Shown here: positions 24,106 through 30,817 of the stretch, piece after piece
Layout: every line of letters begins with the position of its first letter
Position numbering within the stretch: position 1 is the stretch's first letter
Source: an uncultured Bacillota bacterium
GTDB taxonomy: Bacteria > Bacillota_I > Bacilli_A > RF39 > UBA660
Assembly: GCA_947246355.1 (NCBI GenBank)
Contig: CAMXQX010000005.1
Location: 1 to 36,366 of the forward strand
Direction: 5' to 3'
DNA: 36,366 bases
Notes under the pieces: model-generated
The model's database searches: none
What the model was told of the DNA's origin: nothing
What the model saw: the letters and a program-made list of their open reading frames with translations, nothing else
Program-made: the position numbers and the translations under genes

Positions 24106-25020
24106 CTAAACAGATACTTCTTTTCGTTCTTTGATTGTACTTAAAAATATTTCCGCATCCTTTTTTAAGTTTTTTAAAAATTCTTGATAATACTTTCCAA
24201 TCACATTCGGATAAAAATAAGTAAGAACATATGTCCAATTTTCAATATCTTCTTCTTTTATTTCTGTAAACAAATAAAAGGGCTCTAAATAAAGGTCTAA
24301 GTACTCTAATCCACAATAGTCAATAAAATTGTTCATTTCCAAATTCCAAGTCGATAAACTTCTTTTTGTATTTTGCACAGCCAAACATGCTATATTCGCT
24401 ATTGCATTTTTCCTTAAATCTATTTCTTGCATTTTAAAATCATAGGCCAAACGATAAATCGAATATTCTGATAAAGTAAAAGAATCTGTTGTATCAATAC
24501 GATATAATTTTTTATTCTTTAAAAGAACCTCAATGCCGTCCCCCTCAAAGAATAGAGACTCCATCCCTTGAAAACGAAAATAATCCTTCCAATTTTCTAT
24601 ACTATCTTTATTTTGTAAAATACTTTTTAAACCTACTCTTTCTCCCTCCTCTAAATATTCTATTCCGCAAACAAAATCACTTTTAAACTTTTCTTTGTCT
24701 TCATCTAAAACAAAAAGTTTTACAGGGGCAACGGATACTCCCATACTATTTGCTATTTTACCATACATGTATTCATTGCAAGCGCAATCATAATGTTCAT
24801 GTTTGACAATGTATTTTTTTGTTTTATCTTTTTTACTCGTCGCTAAAAATAAGGACCCACTATCTCCATCATGGGGGTAGTCTTCAAAAATAAAATCACT
24901 ACTGTATAAAATATCATCGTCTTTCGGAATTTCTCTTTTCTTATTTTCAACCTCTTTCGTCTTTCGAAAACTTTCTCGAACCATTTCCCCTAGTTTTTTA
25001 TTTTCTACCTCGGAATACAT
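24106..25020 (-). CDS. Possible kinase-fold protein (HipA/PI3K-like, uncertain)
   Basis: The 304-residue protein is not recognised with confidence. Its central part is suggestive of a protein-kinase-like fold: SGSLFLATSKKDKTKKYIVK gives a strand-turn-strand with a candidate ATP lysine, followed by NEYMYGKIANSMGVSVAPVK, like the Glu-bearing helix of HipA-type kinases, and LYRIDTTDSF resembles the metal-binding Asp end of that fold. No clear HxxxxN catalytic loop is visible, so it could be a pseudokinase. A -10 element (TG-C-TATAAT) and GGTGATTT Shine-Dalgarno give it its own start near the right end of the element. Function unknown. Confidence 0.5.
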   Translation of the reverse strand: MYSEVENKKLGEMVRESFRKTKEVENKKREIPKDDDILYSSDFIFEDYPHDGDSGSLFLATSKKDKTKKYIVKHEHYDCACNEYMYGKIANSMGVSVAPVKLFVLDEDKEKFKSDFVCGIEYLEEGERVGLKSILQNKDSIENWKDYFRFQGMESLFFEGDGIEVLLKNKKLYRIDTTDSFTLSEYSIYRLAYDFKMQEIDLRKNAIANIACLAVQNTKRSLSTWNLEMNNFIDYCGLEYLDLYLEPFYLFTEIKEEDIENWTYVLTYFYPNVIGKYYQEFLKNLKKDAEIFLSTIKERKEVSV

Positions 25021-25078
25021 AAATCACCTACGCTATTTCTTTTCTTCATTATAGCACATTTTTTAATTTCCAGTGCTT

Positions 25079-25117
25079 TTTTATACTTACACTAAGAGAA
25101 CCTAATGCATTAGCACT
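25079..25117. other. attR-like junction of the integrated element
   Basis: Element arm TTTTATACTTACACTAAGA (25079-25097), core GA (25098-25099), then host sequence ACCTAATGCATTAGC, where the importer gene resumes. The arm is the inverted mate of the left arm. Confidence 0.85.
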
Positions 25118-25511
25118 TGAAAAAGAAGGAAAGGGATATGTTGTTGCCTCTTTAGGAGAACTTGGTGGGGTTGTTCCTTATACAACATATCATGCAAAGA
25201 AAAGTTACATTGAAAAAAATCCAGAAGTCATTGAAGGATTTACCAAAGCAATTGATAAAGCGCTTGACTATGTACATAGTCATTCAGAAAGTGAAATTGC
25301 GAAAAATATCCAAGATTATTTTCCAGATGTAAGTTTCAATGACCTAACAAAAATTGTTAAACGATATATGGATATTGATGCTTGGTATGCTACATCTTTT
25401 ATCAGCGAAAAAGATTTTGACCATATACAAGAAATCATTGATAATGCTGGTGAACTTGATAAAAAAGCGCCATATGACAAATTAGTAGATACAACGTACA
25501 TGAAAAAATGA
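25098..25511 (+). pseudogene. 3' part of the split substrate-binding protein gene
   Basis: The C-terminal 137 codons of the importer's binding protein, without a start codon. Seen: EPNALALEKEGKGYVVASLG, then VVPYTTYHAKKSYIEKNPEV, the FTKAIDKALDYV helix and the typical SBP tail (DAWYATSFISEKDF, ending YMKK). The first codon GAA is completed by the GA core, and fusion with codon 192 at 16045 restores the frame. The stop TGA overlaps the ATPase start (ATGA), so translation of the ATPase would normally be coupled to the intact gene. No mutation other than the insertion is visible. Confidence 0.93.
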
Positions 25512-26254
25512 ATAGTATCTTAAAAATTAAAAACCTAAAAAAAATATACCATACTAAAAAATCTGAAACGCTGGCCGTTTCTGATTTTTCATACAACTTG
25601 AAAGAAAATGAATTTGTATCTATTGTTGGACCATCAGGATGTGGGAAATCAACCATTTTGTCAATCTTATCAGGAAGTTTAGAAAAAAGTGAAGGTTCAA
25701 TTGCCAAGAAAGATTCGATAACGTTTGGGTATATGCTACAAGATGATTGCTTATTTGATTTTAGAACCATTTTAGAAAATTGTTTGTTGGGACTAGAAAT
25801 CAATCGTAAATGTACAAAGGAAAACAAGGAGTATGTTATTTCTCTGCTTGAAAAATATGGATTGAAAGATTTTATGGACAGTTATCCTAAAAACCTATCA
25901 GGGGGGATGCGACAAAGGGTTGCCTTAATTCGAACACTGGCATTAAAACCAGATATACTTCTTTTGGATGAACCCTTTTGTGCTCTTGATTACCAATCTA
26001 GATTAAAAGTTTCAGAAGATGTTTTAAAAATACTTCGAATGGAGAAGAAAAGTGCCATTATGGTTACGCATAATTTGGAGGAAGCTTTAACGATGTCGGA
26101 CACAGTCATTGTTTTATCAAGTAGACCAAGTCATATTAAAAATATTTACAAACTCGATTTTGATAAAAACTTATCTGCTTTAGAAAAGAAAAAAACAGAT
26201 GCCTTTTTAGACTATTATAATTTAATATGGAAGGATATTGATAGCCATGTATAG
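25508..26254 (+). CDS. ABC importer ATP-binding protein (nitrate/sulfonate/thiamine-precursor type)
   Basis: The 248-residue ATPase has Walker A GPSGCGKST (41-49), the signature LSGGMRQR (130-137), Walker B LLLDEP (151-156) and the switch His in VTHNLEEAL. It belongs to the SsuB/TauB/ThiZ group. It energises import together with the permease downstream. The start overlaps the binding-protein stop by 4 bases, so its expression depends on the split operon and may be reduced while the element is present. The reading frame is intact. Confidence 0.93.
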   Translation: MNSILKIKNLKKIYHTKKSETLAVSDFSYNLKENEFVSIVGPSGCGKSTILSILSGSLEKSEGSIAKKDSITFGYMLQDDCLFDFRTILENCLLGLEINRKCTKENKEYVISLLEKYGLKDFMDSYPKNLSGGMRQRVALIRTLALKPDILLLDEPFCALDYQSRLKVSEDVLKILRMEKKSAIMVTHNLEEALTMSDTVIVLSSRPSHIKNIYKLDFDKNLSALEKKKTDAFLDYYNLIWKDIDSHV

Positions 26255-27032
26255 TGATGAACACAAACGTTTCTTAAAAAAAGAAAAATGGTATTGTCTC
26301 TCTGTTATCTTTGTCCAAATCTTCATTCTTATTTTCCTACTTGCATTATGGCAGGTTGCTGCAAATTTTGGATGGATTAATACATTTATTACATCCAGTC
26401 CTAAAATGGTAGTGGAAACAACCTTGCATTTAGTAAAAGAAAATAATTTGTTTTATCATATAGGAGTCACTATTTATGAAACCATCATCAGCTTTTCACT
26501 CGGAACGCTTCTTGGTTTATTAATTGCAAGTATTATGTGGTGGAATCCATTTGTGCGAAAAGTCATTGATCCTTATTTAACTGTTTTAAATAGTCTTCCA
26601 AAAGTAGCTCTTGGTCCTATTATTATCGTATGGTGTGGAGCACAGATGAAATCCATTATTTTAATGGCTCTACTGATTTCTGTCATTGTGATGACGATGA
26701 GTGTCATTGAAAGCTTTGAGGGTGTGGATGAAAATAAAGTAAAATTAATGCAAGTACTAGGAGCAAAAAAGATGCAAATATTTTTTAAACTGATATTGCC
26801 AAGTTCTTATAAACCTATCATTAGTGCTTTAAAAATAGGGGTAAGTATGTCATTAATTGGAGTCATTATGGGAGAATTTCTTGTTTCAAAAGCAGGGGTT
26901 GGCTATTTGATTATGTATGGTTCTCAAGTCTTCAATTTAAATCTTGTAGTATCTGGCATCATGATTTTGGCAATTCTTTCGTGGATGATGTATTCACTCG
27001 TATATACTATTGAAAAAAGACTCACTCGATAG
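26247..27032 (+). CDS. ABC importer permease (BPD_transp_1 type)
   Basis: The 261-residue membrane protein has about six hydrophobic segments and the EAA loop for ATPase contact (LMQVLGAKKMQIFFKLILPSS). Its N-terminal block QVAANFGWINTFITSSP and the LGTLLGLLIASI helix are typical of SsuC/TauC/ThiX permeases. The ATG at 26247 overlaps the ATPase stop by 8 bases; an upstream TTG at 26238 is an alternative. The last codons form one arm of a 22-bp hairpin. With the ATPase and the split binding protein it forms one importer; a thiamine precursor, sulfonate or similar small compound is likely, but specificity is not visible. Confidence 0.92.
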   Translation: MYSDEHKRFLKKEKWYCLSVIFVQIFILIFLLALWQVAANFGWINTFITSSPKMVVETTLHLVKENNLFYHIGVTIYETIISFSLGTLLGLLIASIMWWNPFVRKVIDPYLTVLNSLPKVALGPIIIVWCGAQMKSIILMALLISVIVMTMSVIESFEGVDENKVKLMQVLGAKKMQIFFKLILPSSYKPIISALKIGVSMSLIGVIMGEFLVSKAGVGYLIMYGSQVFNLNLVVSGIMILAILSWMMYSLVYTIEKRLTR

Positions 27033-27052
27033 TCTTTTTTCAATAGTATATA
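27001..27052 (+). terminator. Very long perfect hairpin, importer operon terminator
   Basis: A 22-bp perfect inverted repeat (27001-27022 with 27031-27052) around an 8-base loop. The left arm lies inside the permease coding sequence, whose stop is at 27030-27032. A T6 run (inside the right arm) and AAAAAA (left arm) give a bidirectional terminator core; the arms extend well beyond what is needed. Confidence 0.85.
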
Positions 27053-27056
27053 TTTT

Positions 27057-27109
27057 AATGTTCCTTTCTACATACAAAAAACTATAATCTGTATGTAGAA
27101 AGGAACATT
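27057..27109. repeat. Second perfect hairpin, 20-bp arms
   Basis: AATGTTCCTTTCTACATACA (27057-27076) and its exact reverse complement (27090-27109) around a 13-base loop, only 4 bases after the first hairpin. No gene is inside. It has no T-run of its own, so it may be a palindromic repeat element or RNA structure. Confidence 0.75.
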
Positions 27110-27129
27110 ATTTTATATGAACAATTACC

Positions 27130-27290
27130 TCAAATAGTCCCATGTATATTTAAGATTTCACCATTTATATAATTTGCTTCCTTAACCACTAAAAAAATAA
27201 ATTATTTTAGCAATTTCACTTGAAGTTACTTTTTTCACTATCAATATAATTTATCACAATATTATAGCTATATCTTACAATTTCTATCAT
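27130..27290 (-). pseudogene. Internally deleted short-chain dehydrogenase relic
   Basis: On the minus strand, an N-terminal SDR fragment (YNIVINYIDSE, as in the second strand after the Rossmann glycine loop) is joined almost directly to a C-terminal SDR end (SSEIAKII..., then EANYINGEILNIHG, stop TGA at 27130). About 200 residues between are missing, and one frameshift separates the pieces. It is unrelated to the intact SDR at 23124-24044. Confidence 0.6.
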
Positions 27291-27538
27291 TGTCGTCTTT
27301 CCCAAAATCTTCTAATTGCTTTTAATGACAAAGTGGATAAAGTAAATCCAATGACAGGCACTAGAGAACTCAAAAATATATTATCCATCTTTTTAATCAA
27401 ATAAGAATAGAGAAGCACTACAATATAAGTAAGTACTGCTATACACAACTTTCTAGTAAAACTGATTTCCCACATTTTATCTTTTTCTACGCGTTTATTT
27501 CTTTCTTCAATTTGTTCTATTCTTTCTTCCAATTTCAT
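27287..27538 (-). CDS. Small two-helix membrane protein with coiled-coil N-terminus
   Basis: The 83-residue protein starts with a charged heptad helix (EERIEQIEERNKRVEKDK, residues 4-21) followed by two hydrophobic segments (about 29-50 and 53-72) and a basic tail RRFWERRQ. No family is recognised. Small membrane proteins of this form occur beside toxin or conjugation genes, but no partner is evident: the next minus-strand gene ends 94 bases upstream, after a terminator. Confidence 0.6.
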   Translation of the reverse strand: MKLEERIEQIEERNKRVEKDKMWEISFTRKLCIAVLTYIVVLLYSYLIKKMDNIFLSSLVPVIGFTLSTLSLKAIRRFWERRQ

Positions 27539-27592
27539 TCTTTCTTCTCCATTCCATTAATAAAGCAAAAATATTCTTAAATATATTATATC

Positions 27593-27629
27593 AAAAAAAG
27601 ATTATCTCGTATATAAGATAAATCTTTTT
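27593..27629. terminator. Terminator of the three-gene operon 27632-29746
   Basis: Stem AAAGATTATCT / AGATAAATCTTT with one bulge and a T-run on the minus strand, immediately after the minus-strand stop at 27632. Confidence 0.75.
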
Positions 27630-27631
27630 CC

Positions 27632-28312
27632 TCAATATTCATTTTCTAAAAATGAATTTAAAAAATCTTCAATATTTTCTTCTTGTCCATTCATCACTAT
27701 TTTATCTACACTTTTACTGTTGATAAGTAAAATTCCCTTCAGTAAATCATACTGCACCCTGCAATGAGAAGCCACTAATACACTTGCATGTTCTAGCTTT
27801 ATCTTAGGAATAGGAAAAATCGGTTCCATTTCACTTCCTATATTAGCCTCTTTTACACGAAAGAGGTGTCCACAATAAAGACATAAATGTGTTTTATGAG
27901 GTGTATACGCAAATTTGCCATTATCAGAATGCATTTGATTACAATGATTACATCTTACTTCTTCTAAAGATATATCATTTAGTTTTGAGAGCATGATACC
28001 CACCAAATCTTTATAATTCAAAAGACTACTTTTATATTGAAATACCCCATGAAATAGTTCATGATTGACAAAAATAAGTGGAATGGTATTTTCTAAAATA
28101 TTCATAAATAAAATTTCTAAACTCTTTATAGGCCCCTTTTCTATGTCCCAAACATTTTCAAATACTTCTTTATGAGGACAAAGACAACTAGATAACCTAT
28201 TTCCCTGTTTATCAGAAGCAAGAGCCTTATGTGTTATACACCAGTACTGCTCAACACCATTTCTTTTTTTCCCAATAAAATCTATACTACACTTCATCTG
28301 CAATTGCACCAT
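27632..28312 (-). CDS. Unrecognised zinc-ribbon protein
   Basis: The 226-residue protein is cysteine-rich: ITHKA near the start with CLCPHKE, then CNHCNQMH and CLYCGHLF (about 125-155), which pair as a CxxC...CxxC zinc ribbon. Its C-terminal half has hydrophobic strands (ASVLVASHCRVQYDLLKGIL). No family is recognised. The frame overlaps the upstream gene by 26 bases; an internal ATG at 28297 (start MKCSIDFIG) is an alternative. It is the last gene of a compact operon. Confidence 0.6.
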   Translation of the reverse strand: MVQLQMKCSIDFIGKKRNGVEQYWCITHKALASDKQGNRLSSCLCPHKEVFENVWDIEKGPIKSLEILFMNILENTIPLIFVNHELFHGVFQYKSSLLNYKDLVGIMLSKLNDISLEEVRCNHCNQMHSDNGKFAYTPHKTHLCLYCGHLFRVKEANIGSEMEPIFPIPKIKLEHASVLVASHCRVQYDLLKGILLINSKSVDKIVMNGQEENIEDFLNSFLENEY

Positions 28313-29018
28313 ATTCCTTCCCTTTTTCTAAAACAGAAGCAATAAATGTAGTATCTTTTGTAGCCTTTACCTTTTCTAATAACTTTTCTTTATCTAAATA
28401 TTCTCCTACAGAACATATAAGTTCTACCAAATAGTAAACATCCCTTTTTTCAATAAAATAATCTTCAATAAGAGTAAAATCCATACTACCTTGATAATGA
28501 ACAGCTAGTCTCCATAAAGCTTCTCTATTGTCTTCGTCTACCCCTACTTGCACTAAATCATTAAAAGTATCTTGCGTCAATTTGAGAGGATAAGGAACAT
28601 CTATATATTGTGTAATCAATTCTAACGTTTCTTTAGCGGTCATCTTTTCTACATATTGGTTTACTAACGTATGGTGACTTAGTAAAGAAAGAACGGTTTC
28701 ATAAAGTTTTCCTCCATCTTTCACTTTCTTTTTTTCTCTATAAAGCTCTTCTAACAATTTTTCTATCTTCGTATCATTGGTGCCTTCTTCAAATGTTTTA
28801 ATCATACAATCTAGTTTTTTTAATCTCTCTACTTCTATTTCATCCAGTTCATTCTCTGTTGTTTCTTTGATAAATTTGATATCCTCTACGAGTTTCTTTA
28901 TTTCATAGATTTCACTTTTCTTATAAGCGGATAAATCTATCATTTCTAATTGTTCCAGTAGTTCATTACTATTTAAAAATCGGTTCCTATACTTATACCA
29001 TAAATTAACTAAATTCAT
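28287..29018 (-). CDS. Unrecognised helical-repeat protein
   Basis: The 243-residue protein is almost entirely predicted helical: an N-terminal charged region (1-110) with EIKKLVEDIKFIKETTENEL, then HEAT-like helical pairs (about 115-235) such as DNREALWRLAVHY and RDVYYLVELICSVGEYLDKE. The family is not known. The start overlaps the upstream ART-like gene's stop by 4 bases (ATGA), so it is translated together with it. A role as immunity or binding partner is possible but not shown. Confidence 0.6.
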   Translation of the reverse strand: MNLVNLWYKYRNRFLNSNELLEQLEMIDLSAYKKSEIYEIKKLVEDIKFIKETTENELDEIEVERLKKLDCMIKTFEEGTNDTKIEKLLEELYREKKKVKDGGKLYETVLSLLSHHTLVNQYVEKMTAKETLELITQYIDVPYPLKLTQDTFNDLVQVGVDEDNREALWRLAVHYQGSMDFTLIEDYFIEKRDVYYLVELICSVGEYLDKEKLLEKVKATKDTTFIASVLEKGKEYGAIADEV

Positions 29019-29746
29019 AAAAGGCCTTTCTTTTCTTTTGAAAAAGGAATCTTTTTATAAGAGAGATATTCGCATAAGACAGGACATACTTCTTCTAAAT
29101 CTATGCTTGTATTTGCTAGAATAAAATCAAAAATATTCCTTAATGTGTCTTTTCCATTTTCAAGTATACAAAGACAAATTTTTTCACGTTCCACTCCCTT
29201 TTCTTTCAATGTATGCATATTCCATCTATCCATCTTCGTTGTTTCTAAAGTAGAATATTTCTTCGAATATCCCATCAACTCCAAATGACGTTTCTTATAA
29301 CCCCACTGTTTGATTTCATCATGATCATCCCATTTAAAATCAACATTTTCCTCTAAATCCAATTGCAACAAAACACTATTATCAAGTATCTTATCCATAA
29401 TCTTAAAAGCTCTTTTTCTATGGAGTTTACCTTTCTTAAGCATCCCAAAATATCCATCGGCTATGACCATTGGAAACCATTTTTGTTTCAAAAAATAAGC
29501 ACCTAACTTATATATAAAATTAAATGTAGGAATAAAATACCAACAATTTATCCAACAATCAAATAAAATAAGCAAATTATCCAAACCTTCGACAAAAAAG
29601 ACTTTTTTATTTTTTTCAATATATTTCGCATGACTACCAATATAAGGCTTTAAACCATCGTTTAAAATACTTTGCAAATTCTTCTTTTCCGTAAAATGAA
29701 AAAAGTTTTTATCTCTATCTTTTTCATCGATAACATACTTTGTCAT
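29015..29746 (-). CDS. Possible ADP-ribosyltransferase-fold protein
   Basis: The 243-residue protein begins FFHFTEKKNLQSILNDGLKP (about 15-34) and then KYIEKNKKVFFVEGL. The pattern HxT...NLxSIxxxGL followed by a Phe-Phe strand is the N-terminal signature of several ART-fold families (DarT-like, RNA 2'-phosphotransferase-like), where the His is the first of the H-Y-E catalytic triad. The remainder is charged and aromatic (HDEIKQWGYKKRHLEL). A third catalytic Glu is not certain. ATG at 29746 is preferred over the GTG at 29752, which abuts AGGTG. First gene of the three-gene operon. Assignment is tentative. Confidence 0.5.
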   Translation of the reverse strand: MTKYVIDEKDRDKNFFHFTEKKNLQSILNDGLKPYIGSHAKYIEKNKKVFFVEGLDNLLILFDCWINCWYFIPTFNFIYKLGAYFLKQKWFPMVIADGYFGMLKKGKLHRKRAFKIMDKILDNSVLLQLDLEENVDFKWDDHDEIKQWGYKKRHLELMGYSKKYSTLETTKMDRWNMHTLKEKGVEREKICLCILENGKDTLRNIFDFILANTSIDLEEVCPVLCEYLSYKKIPFSKEKKGLL

Positions 29747-29817
29747 ATGCACCTACTTCCTTTACTTTTATCTATTTTGTCACTATTATAAATCTTTATA
29801 AAAAGTCCTTTAAAATT

Positions 29818-30243
29818 TTACAATTCTTCCTCGCTATTTTCTTCTATATCATCGTAATTCCAAATACTTAAATGTCCCTTAGCTGGAATTGGTTTATCTA
29901 ATACTTCCACATTTTCTAATATCCAAGCATATCTCCCAACTACATATTCACCACAAAGGTATTCTTGTTCATTTTCTTTTTTTATTTTTTCAACATACTC
30001 TTCTGTCATTGGAATACAATCAACCAACCTACACTTACAAATAATCATGCCAAAATGTAGCGTTTTCCCCTCTAACAGTTCCATAAGTTCTTTATTATTT
30101 TTATCTTTTTTCGTCATTTTTGTTTTACTAGCATGAATATAAAGTTCTCCTCGATAACTTGTTTTCCAACTTCTAGTTTCTACTTTCTTTTTCCCATATA
30201 AAATTAAACTAGCGTAAGGTTCTGTTAAACTTAAAATTTTCAT
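29818..30243 (-). CDS. ASCH domain protein
   Basis: The 141-residue protein starts MKILSLTEPYASLILYGKKK, has the ASCH-type ETRSWKTSYRGELYIHASK and ends its domain with GRYAWILENVEVLDKPIPAKG. ASCH is a PUA-like fold that binds RNA or modified nucleotides; some members are RNA-modification hydrolases. The ATG at 30243 is preferred over 30276 because AAAGGAG is 6 bases upstream. It overlaps tag by 4 bases (ATGA), making a tag-ASCH pair. Substrate unknown. Confidence 0.85.
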   Translation of the reverse strand: MKILSLTEPYASLILYGKKKVETRSWKTSYRGELYIHASKTKMTKKDKNNKELMELLEGKTLHFGMIICKCRLVDCIPMTEEYVEKIKKENEQEYLCGEYVVGRYAWILENVEVLDKPIPAKGHLSIWNYDDIEENSEEEL

Positions 30244-30812
30244 TTTTCTCCTTTCCTTCCTTGATATAAAAAACAATCTTTCTCATGAGAATTAATAACC
30301 CCTATGGCTTGCAAATAGGAATAGATGATGGTTGACCCAACAAACTGCATTCCCTTTTTCTTTAAAGAGAAGGAAAGTTCATCAGATAGTATAGAAGTTG
30401 TTTTATCATTTTCATAAATTGTTTCTTTAGGAATGATTGTTTTCAAATAGGAAGCGAAAGAACCATATTTCTTTTCAATTTCTAAAAATACCTTGGCATT
30501 GTTGATACTTGCCTTTATCTTTCTTTCATTACGAATAATTTTTTCATTTTTCATAAGACTTTCTACTTTTTTAGTATTGTACTGGCTAATCTTATGATAA
30601 TCAAAAGAATCGAAAGCTTCCTTAAAAGCTTCTCTTTTATTTAGAATACATTCCCAAGAAAGGCCTGCTTGAAAAGACTCTAACAAAAGCATCTCAAAAA
30701 GATAATTTTCATCAAAATTTTCTATACCCCACTCTTCATCATGGTACTTAATATAAAGTTCATTCTTTGGTTTACACCATCCGCACCTATTTCGGTTATC
30801 TAAAAAACACAT
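30240..30812 (-). CDS. tag: DNA-3-methyladenine glycosylase I
   Basis: Tag removes 3-methyladenine from alkylated DNA. The 190-residue protein begins with NRCGWCKPKNELYIKYHDEE, where the Cys and His are the first zinc ligands; the last two (His and Cys in GVINSHEKDC) complete the zinc snap. LLLESFQAGLSW and the FVGSTIIYSYLQAIGV region are family-typical. The start is TTG at 30815 or the ATG at 30812; both follow GAGGAG. It lies between dacA and the ASCH gene, likely in one operon. Confidence 0.93.
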   Translation of the reverse strand: MCFLDNRNRCGWCKPKNELYIKYHDEEWGIENFDENYLFEMLLLESFQAGLSWECILNKREAFKEAFDSFDYHKISQYNTKKVESLMKNEKIIRNERKIKASINNAKVFLEIEKKYGSFASYLKTIIPKETIYENDKTTSILSDELSFSLKKKGMQFVGSTIIYSYLQAIGVINSHEKDCFLYQGRKGEK

Positions 30813-30817
30813 CAATA

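Larger units (their letters stand above)
16048..25099. mobile_element. 9,052-bp serine-recombinase integrative element interrupting an importer gene
   Basis: The boundaries are defined by the two halves of the host gene: it resumes exactly in frame when 16048-25099 is removed. The ends carry 19-bp arms in inverted orientation, 17 of 19 identical (TGATAGTGTAAGTATAAAA against TCTTAGTGTAAGTATAAAA), which with the central GA form an attP-like site. GA is the core dinucleotide known for TnpX/TndX-type elements of Clostridia. Contents, all on the minus strand: coiled-coil protein, RhuM, Nudix-hydrolase fusion, a short relic, hydroxyacyl-CoA dehydrogenase, large serine recombinase, a 59-residue protein, SDR, kinase-like protein. 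No relaxase, T4SS, capsid or replication protein is visible, so it is probably mobilised by excision only or by a helper. The integrase sits in the middle, not at an end. Confidence 0.88.

Noticed and set aside
16048-25099. The inverted arms could mark an invertible (phase-variable) segment instead of an insertion.
   Set aside because: Inversion would not explain why deleting the segment rebuilds one continuous binding-protein gene in frame; insertion explains every base at both junctions.
16048-25099. Integrative conjugative element or prophage.
   Set aside because: No relaxase, coupling protein, capsid, terminase or replication gene is present; only a recombinase and cargo are visible.
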